A stretch of 64,000 nucleotides of DNA, from NCBI RefSeq assembly GCF_002845985.1, contig NZ_PDFK01000002.1, positions 806,001-870,000 of the forward strand, given 5' to 3'. Of this stretch, positions 48,895 through 58,281 are shown one piece after another. The translations under genes and the position numbers were made by a program. The DNA comes from Lysinibacillus fusiformis (GTDB lineage Bacteria; Bacillota; Bacilli; Bacillales_A; Planococcaceae). Under the pieces are notes generated by a model. That model was not told the origin of the DNA and searched no databases. It saw only the letters and a program-made list of their open reading frames with translations. Every line of letters begins with the position of its first letter. Positions within the stretch are counted from its first letter, which is position 1.

Positions 48895-50418
48895 TTAATT
48901 ATGACTATTAGGTAAAAACGTTAGAATTTCATCAATATACTTCGATAATGTTGATACAGATACTCCATATTGTTGGGCAATTTCCTTTTTTGTCACTTTG
49001 AGCATCTGTGAAGATCTAAATAAATAATCATTGGCTCCTGCAATTGCTGTTGGGTTTGTAAAACGATAGTTTTGTATTAGTGCTTGTTCACATAGTACAA
49101 ACCACATTTGAAACATTGGTACAATGAGTGATGAGAGCTTCCCATACTGTTCTAATAAAATTTCTGGTACGTTGACAGCACGTAAAAAGCTCGCTTCTAC
49201 TTTGTTCTTCTTATCAAATTCGTGGCCGAGTGAATAAGCTAAAAACAATTTCTCAAATGTGTCTAATTGTTCAACATTAACCAATTTCGGATGAGCGATA
49301 ATTTCTTGCTTATGTGCAGTATCCTTCAGTAAAAACAAACCAAAAATGCGCTCACTCGTATAAGTGCTTTCTAATTTTTCAACAATAAAATCACGGTCAT
49401 GCTCCAATGCATCAAGTGCAAATTCATTTTCTTGTTGGCGCCATGGCTCAAAGCCCTCTTTGTCAGGGTCTAGCTCTAGTAGCTGATCCCATGCACTTTT
49501 CGATACTTCCTCATGACCTGAGAAATAGGCCGCATGTGACAACCAAAAGTAAAAACCAGCATCTCCAACATAGCCTCTCTTTTGCATACTACGCAACCAT
49601 TTATAGGCTAATTCATACTGTCCTATTAAGGCTAATGTAGCCCCTAATTTATAACGGTGCTCCCATGTGTATGGCTGAATTTTGACAAGTATATTTAGTA
49701 GTTCTTGTAAATCCTCTTCATTTTTTTCATAATAAGCAATCACCGTTAAATTACATAGTGCATGTAAGTTCCCCTTATTTTCACGTAGCACGGTATGTAA
49801 GAGAGCCTTCGCCTGCTCTTCTTCTCCTACATAAAAATAAGCAAGTGCTAAATTATTATAGGCTGACCAAAAGGCTGGTCGATCTTCAATTAAATCTTCT
49901 AAAATAGTAATAGCTTCTGGAAAATCCCCTTTTTCCATACAACGACGAGCTTGCTCCTGACGATACAAATCCTCACCAGATTCTTCAGGGTCTTCCAAAT
50001 CATCTTGCTCGAAAGCGACAAATTCTAGTATTTCTGCTGCTTCATCTGCATAAGCACCCTCTGGTTCTAGCCGCAAATATTCTTCTGCAAAACGTTTCGC
50101 ATCATGCATGATGCCCACACATCCTGATACTTCTGCCATATAGAAAATGATTTCTGGATTATCTGGATCAATTTGATAGGCATGACGAAGCAGATCATAC
50201 GCTTCCTCAAAACGTTGACCTTCTAACTCTACGATGGCTAGCTGCAAGATAATCATAGGATCATCAGGGCTTAAATCTACCGCACGTTGTAAATATTTAT
50301 AAGCTTTATTCATTTGTCCACTATTCATTGCTTGAATTGATTTTTTATAATAATAGTCGCCTGTTGGAATGAACGACACTATATTCGATTGAGTCTCATT
50401 TTGACGTTTCTTTTCCAA
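48895..50418 (-). CDS. TPR-repeat protein with C-terminal helix-turn-helix (YvcD-like)
   Basis: A 507-residue protein. Tetratricopeptide repeats cover about 15-120 and 150-290 (for example AYKYLQRAVDLSPDDPMIILQLAIVEL and AYNNLALAYFYVGEEEQAKALL). The last 40 residues contain a helix-turn-helix-like segment (TKKEIAQQYGVSVSTLSKYIDEIL). TPRs mediate protein contacts, and the HTH suggests DNA binding. Its place between the his operon and trxB matches yvcD of B. subtilis. Function is not established. Confidence 0.82.
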   Translation of the reverse strand: MEKKRQNETQSNIVSFIPTGDYYYKKSIQAMNSGQMNKAYKYLQRAVDLSPDDPMIILQLAIVELEGQRFEEAYDLLRHAYQIDPDNPEIIFYMAEVSGCVGIMHDAKRFAEEYLRLEPEGAYADEAAEILEFVAFEQDDLEDPEESGEDLYRQEQARRCMEKGDFPEAITILEDLIEDRPAFWSAYNNLALAYFYVGEEEQAKALLHTVLRENKGNLHALCNLTVIAYYEKNEEDLQELLNILVKIQPYTWEHRYKLGATLALIGQYELAYKWLRSMQKRGYVGDAGFYFWLSHAAYFSGHEEVSKSAWDQLLELDPDKEGFEPWRQQENEFALDALEHDRDFIVEKLESTYTSERIFGLFLLKDTAHKQEIIAHPKLVNVEQLDTFEKLFLAYSLGHEFDKKNKVEASFLRAVNVPEILLEQYGKLSSLIVPMFQMWFVLCEQALIQNYRFTNPTAIAGANDYLFRSSQMLKVTKKEIAQQYGVSVSTLSKYIDEILTFLPNSHN

Positions 50419-50433
50419 TATATTTCCTCCGAA

Positions 50434-50465
50434 ACAAGAAATAAGGAACGCATTTTACGTTCCTT
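50434..50465 (-). terminator. Terminator of the his operon
   Basis: On the minus strand AAGGAACG / CGTTCCTT with a 7-nt loop is followed by ATTTCTTG. It lies about 45 bp after hisI and before the TPR gene. The T-run is modest. Confidence 0.65.
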
Positions 50466-50508
50466 TACACAGTAATTTCTATTATACCATACAATCAATA
50501 ATATGCTG

Positions 50509-51126
50509 TTATTTCTCCTCATGACGTTTTTCCAACACATGTAGAACATCATAAATACTTACTTTTTGTTCTTGTAGCAATACTAGGAGGTGATAGATTA
50601 AATCAGCTGCCTCCCATTTTACTTCTTCGGCATCGCGGTTTTTAGCCCCAATGACAACCTCAGTTGCCTCCTCCCCAACCTTTTTACAAATTTTATCGAT
50701 ACCCTTGTCAAATAAATATGTAGTATAGGCTCCTTCTGGCATTTCCTGCTCACGCTTTGCAATCACACGCACAAGTTTAGCGATGATGTCTACAGAGCCA
50801 ATCTGCTCATTTTGTTGAATCACCTCTGTAAAGCAAGAAGTTGTACCATTATGACAAGCTGGGCCAGCGGGTAGCACTTCCACCACTAATGCATCCTGAT
50901 CACAGTCTGCTTTTATGGACACCACTTGTTGTCTATGACCACTTGTTGCTCCTTTATGCCACAGCTCTTGACGAGAACGAGAATAAAACCAAGTTTCTCC
51001 TGATTCAATTGTTTTAGCTAATGATTCTTTATTCATATAGGCCACTGTTAGCACTTCTTTTGTGTTGGCATCTTGTACAACAGCTGTAACAAGACCTTTC
51101 TCATCGAACCGAATATTCTCTATCAT
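50509..51126 (-). CDS. hisI: Bifunctional HisI/HisE (PRA-CH / PRA-PH)
   Basis: A 205-residue fusion that performs steps 2 and 3 of histidine synthesis. The N-terminal phosphoribosyl-AMP cyclohydrolase (about 1-105) has [21 protein letters not shown] and the metal-binding DCDQDA and CHNG segments; the C-terminal pyrophosphohydrolase (about 115-205) has [15 protein letters not shown]. The gene overlaps hisF by 4 bp and is the last his gene here. Confidence 0.95.
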   Translation of the reverse strand: MIENIRFDEKGLVTAVVQDANTKEVLTVAYMNKESLAKTIESGETWFYSRSRQELWHKGATSGHRQQVVSIKADCDQDALVVEVLPAGPACHNGTTSCFTEVIQQNEQIGSVDIIAKLVRVIAKREQEMPEGAYTTYLFDKGIDKICKKVGEEATEVVIGAKNRDAEEVKWEAADLIYHLLVLLQEQKVSIYDVLHVLEKRHEEK

Positions 51127-51884
51127 CTTACTGCCACTCCTTTGTCACGTAAGTATTCTTTTACTTGTAATACGTTCGTTTCTTTGTAATGGAAGATTGA
51201 AGCCGCCAATGCAGCATCTGCATCTACCTCTTGTGCTAATACTTCGTAAAAATGTTCGGCATGTCCCGCTCCACCACTAGCGATAACAGGAACTGTCACT
51301 GCCTCTCTTACCGCTTTAGTTAAGGCCAAATCAAAGCCAGATTTTTCACCATCTTGATTCATACTTGTTAATAAAATTTCCCCTGCTCCTAAGCGCACGG
51401 CTTCTTGTGCCCACTCAACGGCTGACCAAGTTGTTTTATTGCGTCCACCATGTGTATAAACCATCCATGTATCATCTTCTTTACTATAGCGAGCATCGAT
51501 TGCAACAACGATACATTGTGCACCAAAGAAATCAGCGCCCTCTTGAATAAGAGCTGGTCGCTCCAAAGCAGATGTATTCACGGATACTTTATCAGCACCT
51601 GCACGTAAAATACGCTTCATATCTTCCAACGTACGAATACCACCACCAACTGTAAAAGGTATTGCAAGTGTAGCAGCTGTTTGACGAACAACATCTATCA
51701 TCGTTTCTCGACCTTCATGTGAAGCAGAAATATCTAAAAATACAAGCTCATCTGCGCCCTGCTCATCATAGAACTTTGCAAGCTCCACTGGATCACCTGC
51801 ATCACGGATAGATACAAATTGGATACCTTTTACAACGCGACCTTCCTTGACATCAAGACATGGGATAATACGTTTTGTTAGCAT
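51123..51884 (-). CDS. hisF: Imidazole glycerol phosphate synthase subunit HisF
   Basis: The cyclase subunit that, with HisH, makes imidazole glycerol phosphate and AICAR. A 253-residue TIM barrel with catalytic Asp11 (PCLDV) and Asp130 (VAIDAR), and the HisF-type DGEKSGFDL block. The residue equivalent to the usual Asp176 is Asn176 (LLTSMNQDG). ATG at 51884 is used (AAAGGTG 7 nt upstream); it overlaps the hisH stop codon. In most Bacilli hisA stands between hisH and hisF. Here it is absent and the two genes overlap. Confidence 0.94.
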   Translation of the reverse strand: MLTKRIIPCLDVKEGRVVKGIQFVSIRDAGDPVELAKFYDEQGADELVFLDISASHEGRETMIDVVRQTAATLAIPFTVGGGIRTLEDMKRILRAGADKVSVNTSALERPALIQEGADFFGAQCIVVAIDARYSKEDDTWMVYTHGGRNKTTWSAVEWAQEAVRLGAGEILLTSMNQDGEKSGFDLALTKAVREAVTVPVIASGGAGHAEHFYEVLAQEVDADAALAASIFHYKETNVLQVKEYLRDKGVAVR

Positions 51885-52510
51885 GCCTTCACACCTTTCA
51901 GCCATTGCTCTAATAAATAAATGCCTAGTTCTCCCGATTTTTCAGGGTGAAATTGCATGCCTGTCACGGAACCATTCGTTACAATACCAGGTACTTTTAT
52001 GCCACAATAGTCTGCATAGGCAACAAGCTCAGATTCCTGAATATGTGTCGCATAAAATGAGTGAACAAAATAGACATGCTTCGCTGATACTTCACCGTCC
52101 AACCATGTAGGGCGATTCGTCAAGATCAGTTCATTCCAGCCCATATGCGGCACACGATATGCTTGATCTCCTTCGATACCACTAAAGCGTTGAATATGCC
52201 CCTTGAAAAAACCTAGCCCTTGTGTTGGGGTTACTTCTTCACTTTGCTCAAACAATAATTGCATGCCTAGACAAATTCCCAATAGAGGGCGATTTTCACT
52301 TTGTGCCTTTTGTAAATAACGGTCTATTTTAGTTTCTGCTAAACGCTTGCGAGCATCAGGAAATGCGCCAACCCCCGGTAATAGTAGTGCATCTGTTGCA
52401 TCTAACACGCTCTCATCAGCCGTCACAACGACCTCACAGTCTAGTCGTTTTAATGCTTGTTCTACACTAAATAAATTGCCCATTCCATAATCAATAACAC
52501 CTATCTTCAC
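51878..52510 (-). CDS. hisH: Imidazole glycerol phosphate synthase subunit HisH
   Basis: The glutaminase subunit that supplies ammonia to HisF. The 210-residue class I amidotransferase has the nucleophile Cys in [10 protein letters not shown] near 81-90 and the catalytic His/Glu in [10 protein letters not shown] near 188. Its ends overlap hisB and hisF by a few bases. Confidence 0.95.
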   Translation of the reverse strand: MKIGVIDYGMGNLFSVEQALKRLDCEVVVTADESVLDATDALLLPGVGAFPDARKRLAETKIDRYLQKAQSENRPLLGICLGMQLLFEQSEEVTPTQGLGFFKGHIQRFSGIEGDQAYRVPHMGWNELILTNRPTWLDGEVSAKHVYFVHSFYATHIQESELVAYADYCGIKVPGIVTNGSVTGMQFHPEKSGELGIYLLEQWLKGVKAC

Positions 52511-53106
52511 GTTAACAGCCCCTTAGTCGATGGTACTCCTTTAACACGTGGGTCAATTTCAACTGCCGCATCAATCGCACGTGCTAATGCTTTGAAAATT
52601 GCCTCAATAATATGATGTGTATTATGGCCATAAGGTACAATCACGTGAACATTCATGCGTGCCTCTAGCGCAAATTTCCATAAAAATTCATGCACTAATT
52701 CTGTATCAAACGTTCCCACTTTTTCCTTTAAAGTTGGCACACGATACTCTAAATGTGGACGATTGGAGCAATCTACAACTACCTGTGCTAGTGCATCATC
52801 CATCGGCACAAATGCTGTGCCATAGCGTTTTATGCCCTTCTTATCACCAAGTGCTTCACGAACAGCCTGCCCTAAGACAATGCCAAGATCCTCTGTTGTA
52901 TGGTGATCGTCGATATAGGTATCACCATTTGCTTGTATGGTCCCATTAAATAATCCATGCTTCATAAATAAATCGAGCATATGGTCCATAAATCCCACAC
53001 CAGTTTGAATATTTGCTTGCCCTTCACCATCTAAATCGATTGCTACTGAAATTTGCGTTTCATTTGTTGTACGCTCTACCTTTGCATATCTCTTCTTTAC
53101 TGTCAT
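52507..53106 (-). CDS. hisB: Imidazoleglycerol-phosphate dehydratase
   Basis: Dehydrates imidazole glycerol phosphate to imidazole acetol phosphate. The 199-residue Mn-dependent enzyme shows GVGFMDHMLD, GDTYIDDHHTTEDLGIVLG and GHNTHHIIEAIFKALARA. It has no N-terminal phosphatase domain, so histidinol phosphatase must be encoded elsewhere. ATG at 53106 fits AAGGAATAGGGCG; the open frame extends 15 codons into hisD. Confidence 0.95.
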   Translation of the reverse strand: MTVKKRYAKVERTTNETQISVAIDLDGEGQANIQTGVGFMDHMLDLFMKHGLFNGTIQANGDTYIDDHHTTEDLGIVLGQAVREALGDKKGIKRYGTAFVPMDDALAQVVVDCSNRPHLEYRVPTLKEKVGTFDTELVHEFLWKFALEARMNVHVIVPYGHNTHHIIEAIFKALARAIDAAVEIDPRVKGVPSTKGLLT

Positions 53107-53110
53107 CGCC

Positions 53111-54385
53111 CTATTCCTTCTCCCATCCGCGTGATTCCACTGCACGTGCATGCCCCTCTAAGCCTTCCATACGTGCTAGACGTGCAATTTTTGGTGCATT
53201 TTCTTGCCATGTTTTTTCACTGTAATAAACAATGCTTGATTTCTTTACAAAATCATCTACGTTTAAGCCACTTGCAAAACGAGCCGTGCTATTCGTTGGT
53301 AATACATGATTGGTTCCTGCAAAGTAATCTCCCACAGGCTCCGAGCTATACCGACCTATAAAAATACCGCCAGCATGTCTTATCTGTTCAACAATCGTTT
53401 CAGCATTTTCTGTCACAATTTCTAAATGCTCAGGCGCTAATGAATTAATGGCTTCCACCGCATGTGACATCGTTTCAGCTACATAAATGACCCCGAAGGT
53501 TTCTATGGAGGCACGAGCTACTGCCTGACGTGGCAATTCCAGCAATTGCTTCTCTACTTCCTCAGCTACCCTTTGAGCTAATGGCTCTGAGGTAGTGACA
53601 AGGATGGCACAAGCCAATGCATCATGCTCTGCCTGTGATAACAGATCTGCAGCTATTTCATCAGGATATGCTGTATCATCTGCCAAAACCGCAATTTCAC
53701 TTGGCCCCGCGATCATATCAATTGCTACTTCTCCAAATACCTCACGTTTGGCGAGAGCCACAAAAATATTCCCTGGACCTGTAATTTTATCAACTGGAGC
53801 AATTGTTTCTGTACCATATGCAAGTGCAGCAATCGCTTGTGCACCACCAATTTTATAAATTTCATCCACCCCTAAAAGATGAGCTGCCACAAGGACACCT
53901 GCTGGCAGTTTCCCATTCTGACCTGCCGGAGAAGTAATGACGATACGCTTCACACCTGCAACCTGAGCTGGAATCACATTCATTAATACAGATGAAGGAT
54001 ATGCTGCTGTACCACCTGGAACATACAATCCTACTGCGTCTAGTGCTGTTACGCGTTGACCTAGCCAAGAACCTTGTCCTAGCTCTAAGCGATAGCCTGA
54101 ACGTATTTGTTGCTCGTGATACAGACGAATATTTTCGGCTGCTTCTGCTAAATCCTTATAAAGTTGCTGGTCTAGCGTATTTACTGCTTCCTCGATTTCT
54201 GCCCCTGTAACACGTAAGCTCTCTGGGGCATAGCCGTCCCATTTTTCAGTATAAGTACGGAGCGCTACATCTCCTTGTGTCCTAACATCTGCTAGCACTT
54301 GTCGCACAACTTTTAATTGTTCCTCATTTCCCCCTTCAAGTGGTCTTTTTAAGGAAATGCCTTTTTCAAGCTTTGTTATTTTCAT
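53111..54385 (-). CDS. hisD: Histidinol dehydrogenase
   Basis: Performs the last two oxidations to histidine with NAD+ and Zn2+. At 424 residues it carries YVPGGTAAYPSSVLMNVIPA, GGAQAIAALAYGTETI, KITGPGNIFVALAKR and MIAGPSEIAVLADD, with C-terminal catalytic blocks AGGIFIGRYSSEPVGDY and TNHVLPTN. It lies between hisG and hisB. Confidence 0.96.
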   Translation of the reverse strand: MKITKLEKGISLKRPLEGGNEEQLKVVRQVLADVRTQGDVALRTYTEKWDGYAPESLRVTGAEIEEAVNTLDQQLYKDLAEAAENIRLYHEQQIRSGYRLELGQGSWLGQRVTALDAVGLYVPGGTAAYPSSVLMNVIPAQVAGVKRIVITSPAGQNGKLPAGVLVAAHLLGVDEIYKIGGAQAIAALAYGTETIAPVDKITGPGNIFVALAKREVFGEVAIDMIAGPSEIAVLADDTAYPDEIAADLLSQAEHDALACAILVTTSEPLAQRVAEEVEKQLLELPRQAVARASIETFGVIYVAETMSHAVEAINSLAPEHLEIVTENAETIVEQIRHAGGIFIGRYSSEPVGDYFAGTNHVLPTNSTARFASGLNVDDFVKKSSIVYYSEKTWQENAPKIARLARMEGLEGHARAVESRGWEKE

Positions 54386-54417
54386 AGGATTAATCCCCTT
54401 TAGTCCTTCATATGTAG

Positions 54418-55062
54418 CTAAATATGATTCCTTTTTTGCTCATTTACACATTTCTTTAATCGCTTCACAAGATCAATAATACGCTCACCCTTCATACGAT
54501 AACTTACGGGATTTGCAATTAATCGTGATGAAACAGCTGTAATAAACTCATATTCTACTAAGCCATTTTCTTTTAAGGTACGCCCTGTTGAAACGATATC
54601 GACAATGCGATCAGCTAAACCAATCATTGGTGCTAATTCAATAGAACCGTTCAGCTCGATGATTTCAACCTGCTCTCCAATGCCCTTGTAGTACTTCATT
54701 GCGATATTCGGATATTTCGTAGCGATTCGAGGCGCAATTTCATTCATTGGTGTGTTCGGTAATCCCGCAGATGCGATATAGCAATGACTAATTTTTAAAT
54801 CTAATAACTCATGCACTTCACGCTGTTGTTCTAACAAAACATCCTTCCCAGCAATGCCAATATCAGCAACACCATGTTCAACATAGACAGGGACATCCAT
54901 TGGCTTGGATAAAATAAAGCGAATTTTTTCCTCTGGTATCTCAATCATTAATTTACGTGACATTTCTACCTCTTCTGGTAAATTAAAACCTGCCTCTAAC
55001 AGCATTTGATATGCCTCTTCAAAGATCCGTCCCTTTGGCATTGCAATTGTTAATTCATTCAC
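54418..55062 (-). CDS. hisG: ATP phosphoribosyltransferase, short form HisG
   Basis: Catalyses the first step of histidine synthesis. At 214 residues it is the short form, which lacks the regulatory domain and needs HisZ, encoded just upstream and overlapping by 8 bp. Blocks are [29 protein letters not shown] and the PRPP-binding [16 protein letters not shown]. Confidence 0.95.
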   Translation of the reverse strand: MNELTIAMPKGRIFEEAYQMLLEAGFNLPEEVEMSRKLMIEIPEEKIRFILSKPMDVPVYVEHGVADIGIAGKDVLLEQQREVHELLDLKISHCYIASAGLPNTPMNEIAPRIATKYPNIAMKYYKGIGEQVEIIELNGSIELAPMIGLADRIVDIVSTGRTLKENGLVEYEFITAVSSRLIANPVSYRMKGERIIDLVKRLKKCVNEQKRNHI

Positions 55063-56227
55063 CGCCTACTTCCCCCTGTCCAACAACCACCACTTCTGTA
55101 AAGTATGCTAAAAAGGCTGCCTCATCAACTAGGCTACTACGCAACTGTAAAGTAGCTAATTTTCCTGCTGCCCGTAATGTTTTCACCTTTAGTAATGCTG
55201 CCTCGAATTGTTCTTCTTCAAAAAGCACAACTGTTGCTTCCTGTCGTTTCTCTGACTGGCCATTGAAGGTTTCTAATAAACGATCAACTCGAATACTAAA
55301 ACCTGTTGCACCAACTTTTGAGCCAAATACTTCTAATAAACCATCATAGCGTCCACCATTTCCTAACGGAAAGCCACTTCCTACCGCAAAAACTTCAAAA
55401 AGCATGCCAGTGTAATAACTCATATGACTCGAAAGGGTGAAATCAAAAGCTATATACTCAGCTAAGTCAGCCAATTCCAGCAGTTGAGCAAGTTGTTGCA
55501 TGTATTCTAATGCATCATTTTTACGCACATATTTTTCAATATCTCGGATGTCTTTAACATTCATTGCCTCCCCAATAAATTGTAGGAGGGCATCAGATTT
55601 AGCTTTGGGTAGATCAAATGATTCTACTGCTTCTTCAAACCCTACATAATTTCGTTGAACCAACAATGTTCGAAGTGTTGCTTGCTGTTCAATACTCTCT
55701 GTGTAATCTTGTAAAATGCAATTTAGTATACCCGCATGACCAATCGTGACTTTAAACTCTTCTAATTTAAAATGTTTTAATAGCTCCATTGCTGTCACAA
55801 TAACTTCTGCATCGGCAAATACAGATTGATCCCCTATTAACTCAATCCCCATTTGATCGAACTCCGCTGGTCTTCCACCTTCCGTTTCTTGAGCTCGAAA
55901 AACACTTGCGAAATAAGCAAGACGTAAAGGAATCATTTCTTTTAATAATTTCGATGTAGCTACTCGAGCAATCGGTGTTGTCATATCAGGTCGTAATACT
56001 AATGTATTTCCTTGGCTATCCACTAGCTTAAATAAATGAGCATCAGCAATAGCTGAAGCTTTCCCCACTGTATCGAAATACTCTACAGCGGGTGTTTTAA
56101 TGAACTCATAACCCCTTTTATATAAAAAGTCTCTGCCAGCATGCCTAACGGCTTCAACCTTCTCATAGATTTGCGGAAATGTATCGCGCATTCCAAGTGG
56201 TTTTTCAAACATTTTTATCGACGACAT
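55055..56227 (-). CDS. hisZ: ATP phosphoribosyltransferase regulatory subunit HisZ
   Basis: A 390-residue histidyl-tRNA synthetase paralogue without aminoacylation function that completes short HisG and mediates histidine feedback. Class II synthetase-like blocks are seen: [41 protein letters not shown] and the glycine-rich [13 protein letters not shown]. It heads the his operon, with a good promoter 64 bp upstream (56291-56319) and no recognisable T-box leader. Confidence 0.93.
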   Translation of the reverse strand: MSSIKMFEKPLGMRDTFPQIYEKVEAVRHAGRDFLYKRGYEFIKTPAVEYFDTVGKASAIADAHLFKLVDSQGNTLVLRPDMTTPIARVATSKLLKEMIPLRLAYFASVFRAQETEGGRPAEFDQMGIELIGDQSVFADAEVIVTAMELLKHFKLEEFKVTIGHAGILNCILQDYTESIEQQATLRTLLVQRNYVGFEEAVESFDLPKAKSDALLQFIGEAMNVKDIRDIEKYVRKNDALEYMQQLAQLLELADLAEYIAFDFTLSSHMSYYTGMLFEVFAVGSGFPLGNGGRYDGLLEVFGSKVGATGFSIRVDRLLETFNGQSEKRQEATVVLFEEEQFEAALLKVKTLRAAGKLATLQLRSSLVDEAAFLAYFTEVVVVGQGEVGGE

Positions 56228-56290
56228 ATGAACACTTCCTTACATTTCACTTTAATTCACTAGAGTGTTAGAGAATTAGATTATGAAAGA

Positions 56291-56319
56291 ATTCTAACTT
56301 ATTTCTTTTAAGCAGTCAA
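56291..56319 (-). promoter_or_regulatory. Sigma-A promoter of the his operon
   Basis: TTGACT (56314-56319) and TAGAAT (56291-56296) on the minus strand are separated by 17 bp. The short leader contains the palindrome CACTAGAGTG near 56260, which could be an operator. Confidence 0.75.
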
Positions 56320-56426
56320 CTTTTCTTCTTTAATTAACGAAATCTTTAAATACTTATTATTCTGTTAATTATACCTATTACTTAGTGAACAACGGTATAA
56401 AAACAAGACATCATTTCTCTTAAATT

Positions 56427-56456
56427 TTGACAAAATGTTTTACTGAGAATGAGAAT
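56427..56456 (+). promoter_or_regulatory. Promoter-like sequence with Fur-type half-sites
   Basis: TTGACA (56427-56432) is followed after 18 bp by GAGAAT (56451-56456). The -10 hexamer belongs to a direct pair GAGAAT-GAGAAT (56445-56456) like the hexamer units of Fur boxes. It may give a distal start for the small gene at 56790, some 330 bp away. Confidence 0.4.
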
Positions 56457-56511
56457 ATGTCTAAAATGTGACATGATGATTATAAATCAACTAAAGTATT
56501 CACTAAAAAAT

Positions 56512-56527
56512 TGAGAATGATTCTCTC
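56512..56527. promoter_or_regulatory. Fur box, palindromic
   Basis: GAGAAT-G-ATTCTC (56513-56525) is a perfect 6-1-6 palindrome of the kind bound by Fur in Gram-positives (consensus TGATAATNATTATCA with common TGAGAAT variants). Confidence 0.65.
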
Positions 56528-56568
56528 TTATACAATTGTTGGAAAAAATTAAGTTTTATCAACAACCT

Positions 56569-56652
56569 ATTCTCAATACAGTCACGCATATATTATATAG
56601 ATATAATATTATTGAATGAAATATTAAAAATGATTCTCAATCTCATTATCAA
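56569..56652. promoter_or_regulatory. Further Fur-type sites
   Basis: A single half-site ATTCTCA stands at 56569-56575. A longer site at 56631-56651, read on the minus strand as GATAATGAGATTGAGAATC, matches the 19-bp classical Fur consensus at about 13 positions. Another partial site lies near 56690-56700. Confidence 0.55.
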
Positions 56653-56709
56653 TAAGAATACCTTAATATCAATACTTTTATTGATTATTACTCTCATTCT
56701 ATTTTTTCT

Positions 56710-56738
56710 TTTACTTTTTTAAAAGCTTAATATAGAAT
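56710..56738 (+). promoter_or_regulatory. Candidate proximal promoter of the small Cys protein gene
   Basis: TTTACT (56710-56715) and TAGAAT (56733-56738) are separated by 17 bp and lie about 50 bp before the start codon. The -35 match is moderate. Confidence 0.45.
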
Positions 56739-56789
56739 AGCATTAATAACAAAAAGCACCATATAAACTACACATTGGAGGGATTTATT

Positions 56790-56993
56790 ATGGCATGTCC
56801 ATTCGTACAACTAAGTGAGCAAATGATCGTAAGTATTTGTAAAGGTGAGTTTTACCCTGGCGACAAAGTAACACTTCATACAACAGAAGACATAGATGGG
56901 ACTGCAATTAAATCAACCTTTGTTGAATCAACTTGCTTAGGTGATCACGACAATTGTGAATTCAAATCAGACTATGACGCAGCACTTGCATAA
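56790..56993 (+). CDS. Small cysteine-containing protein, probably iron-regulated, unknown function
   Basis: A 67-residue protein with no signal peptide or membrane segment and Cys at 3, 17, 49 and 56. The sequence starts MACPFVQLSEQMIVSICKG; the second half is acidic and includes ESTCLGDHDNCEF. Four cysteines plus His30 and His53 could bind a metal or form disulfides. The start is ATG at 56790, 7 nt after GGAGGG; an upstream in-frame TTG contains that site. Several Fur-like boxes lie upstream and a terminator follows, so it is a single-gene unit. I do not recognise the family. It separates hisZ from the acetyltransferase gene, which are neighbours in B. subtilis. Confidence 0.8.
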   Translation: MACPFVQLSEQMIVSICKGEFYPGDKVTLHTTEDIDGTAIKSTFVESTCLGDHDNCEFKSDYDAALA

Positions 56994-56999
56994 ATATTA

Positions 57000-57030
57000 A
57001 AAGCTACTCCAAAACCGGAGTAGCTTTTTA
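57000..57030 (+). terminator. Terminator after the small Cys protein gene
   Basis: A perfect stem AAAGCTACTCC / GGAGTAGCTTT runs into TTTTT, 7 bp after the stop codon. Confidence 0.92.
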
Positions 57031-57077
57031 ATATGAAAAAACTCACGAAGTATGTAGTCATACAACATGAGTTTGTA

Positions 57078-57620
57078 TTATTTTTTTGGTGTACACCATT
57101 CTACAACCTCATTGCGCTTACGCTCAGCCATTTGTTCAGCCGTATAAATAATCCGCATAGGATTGCCCCCTGCCAAACACCCTGCCGGCACATCCTTATG
57201 TACAAGGGTGGCGGCTGAAACAATGGCACCGTCTCCGATTGTTACACCTGGTAGAATCGTTGAATTTGCGCCAATCATTACTTCATTTCCAATATAAACA
57301 TCACCTAAGCGATATTCCTCTATTAAATACTCATGCGCTAAAATTGTCGTATTAAAACCAATCACTGTATTTTCACCAATGAAAATACGTTCGGGAAACA
57401 TGGTATCTGGCATGACCATTAAGGCTAATGAAGTTCGCTCGCCAATAGTCATGTTTAAAAATGTACGATAAAGCCAGTTTTTCACACGTAAAAATGGTGT
57501 GAAGCGTCCAATTTGAATGACAATGAAACACTTCATCACCTTCCAAAAGGACACCGTGTCATATATATTCCAAAGCGAATTGGCTCCTTCGACACGATAA
57601 CGTTCTGTTTTACGCGCCAT
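57078..57620 (-). CDS. Hexapeptide-repeat acetyltransferase (YvoF-like)
   Basis: A 180-residue left-handed beta-helix acyltransferase. Imperfect hexapeptide repeats cover about 80-155 (IFIGENTVIGFNTTI, VYIGNEVMIGANSTILPGVTIGDGAIVSAATLV). It resembles maltose/galactoside O-acetyltransferases and YvoF of B. subtilis; the acceptor is unknown. It follows ppaX by 6 bp, as in B. subtilis. Confidence 0.88.
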   Translation of the reverse strand: MARKTERYRVEGANSLWNIYDTVSFWKVMKCFIVIQIGRFTPFLRVKNWLYRTFLNMTIGERTSLALMVMPDTMFPERIFIGENTVIGFNTTILAHEYLIEEYRLGDVYIGNEVMIGANSTILPGVTIGDGAIVSAATLVHKDVPAGCLAGGNPMRIIYTAEQMAERKRNEVVEWCTPKK

Positions 57621-57626
57621 CTGCCC

Positions 57627-58268
57627 TTACCCCTCTTTCACAATATCCAATAAATCTGTCATATGCTGTAGCATATATTCTGGTTGATATTGCTGTAAGT
57701 ATGCCTCACCTTTAATTGCCCAAGCAACACCTGCTGCTCTTACACCTGCACGATGCCCTGCTTCAATATCGTGCGAATTATCACCAATCATAATGGCATC
57801 TTCTTTGTCTATTCCTAAACGTTGTAAAGCAAGTAGTACTGGCTCTGGGTCAGGCTTCACATTTTTTACATCATCTGTGCCAATACGCACATCAAATAAA
57901 TGTGTCGCACCCATAATAGAAAGCCCACGATCAATAGTCTCATTACGTTTTGTTGAAACGATAGCCAATCGAATACCCTGTGCTTTTAATTGCTCTAGTG
58001 TTGACACAACATCAGGATATTCGCTAACTAGTTCATCATGATGCTCTATATTCCAAGCGCGATAATTTGCGATCAAAGCTTCCTCTTCATCTGGTGCAAT
58101 GTCATTAAATGTCTGTTTGAGTGATGGACCAATGAATTTCAAGCAATCTTTTGGCGAATATTGCCCGGGAAATCGCTCATTTAATACATGCATAAATGTT
58201 TGAATGATTAAATCATTCGTATTAAGTAACGTGCCATCAAAATCAAACAATAGTGCTTTAACAGCCAT
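57627..58268 (-). CDS. ppaX: Pyrophosphatase PpaX
   Basis: A 213-residue HAD-family phosphatase. Motif I FDFDGTLLNTN (nucleophile Asp9), motif II VSTKRN, motif III/IV KPDPEPVL and MIGDNSHDIEAG. In B. subtilis PpaX hydrolyses pyrophosphate released when HprK dephosphorylates Ser-P-HPr, which fits its place downstream of hprK and lgt. Without context it could be read as a phosphoglycolate phosphatase. Confidence 0.9.
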   Translation of the reverse strand: MAVKALLFDFDGTLLNTNDLIIQTFMHVLNERFPGQYSPKDCLKFIGPSLKQTFNDIAPDEEEALIANYRAWNIEHHDELVSEYPDVVSTLEQLKAQGIRLAIVSTKRNETIDRGLSIMGATHLFDVRIGTDDVKNVKPDPEPVLLALQRLGIDKEDAIMIGDNSHDIEAGHRAGVRAAGVAWAIKGEAYLQQYQPEYMLQHMTDLLDIVKEG

Positions 58269-58281
58269 ATTTTACATCCCC

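Noticed and set aside
56228-56430. T-box or attenuator upstream of hisZ
   Set aside because: The predicted leader is only about 60 nt, with no T-box sequence, specifier stem or terminator.
56512-56527. Zur or PerR box instead of Fur box
   Set aside because: The GAGAAT/ATTCTC half-sites fit Fur better than the TTATAAT of PerR or the CGTAAT of Zur, although cross-recognition cannot be excluded.
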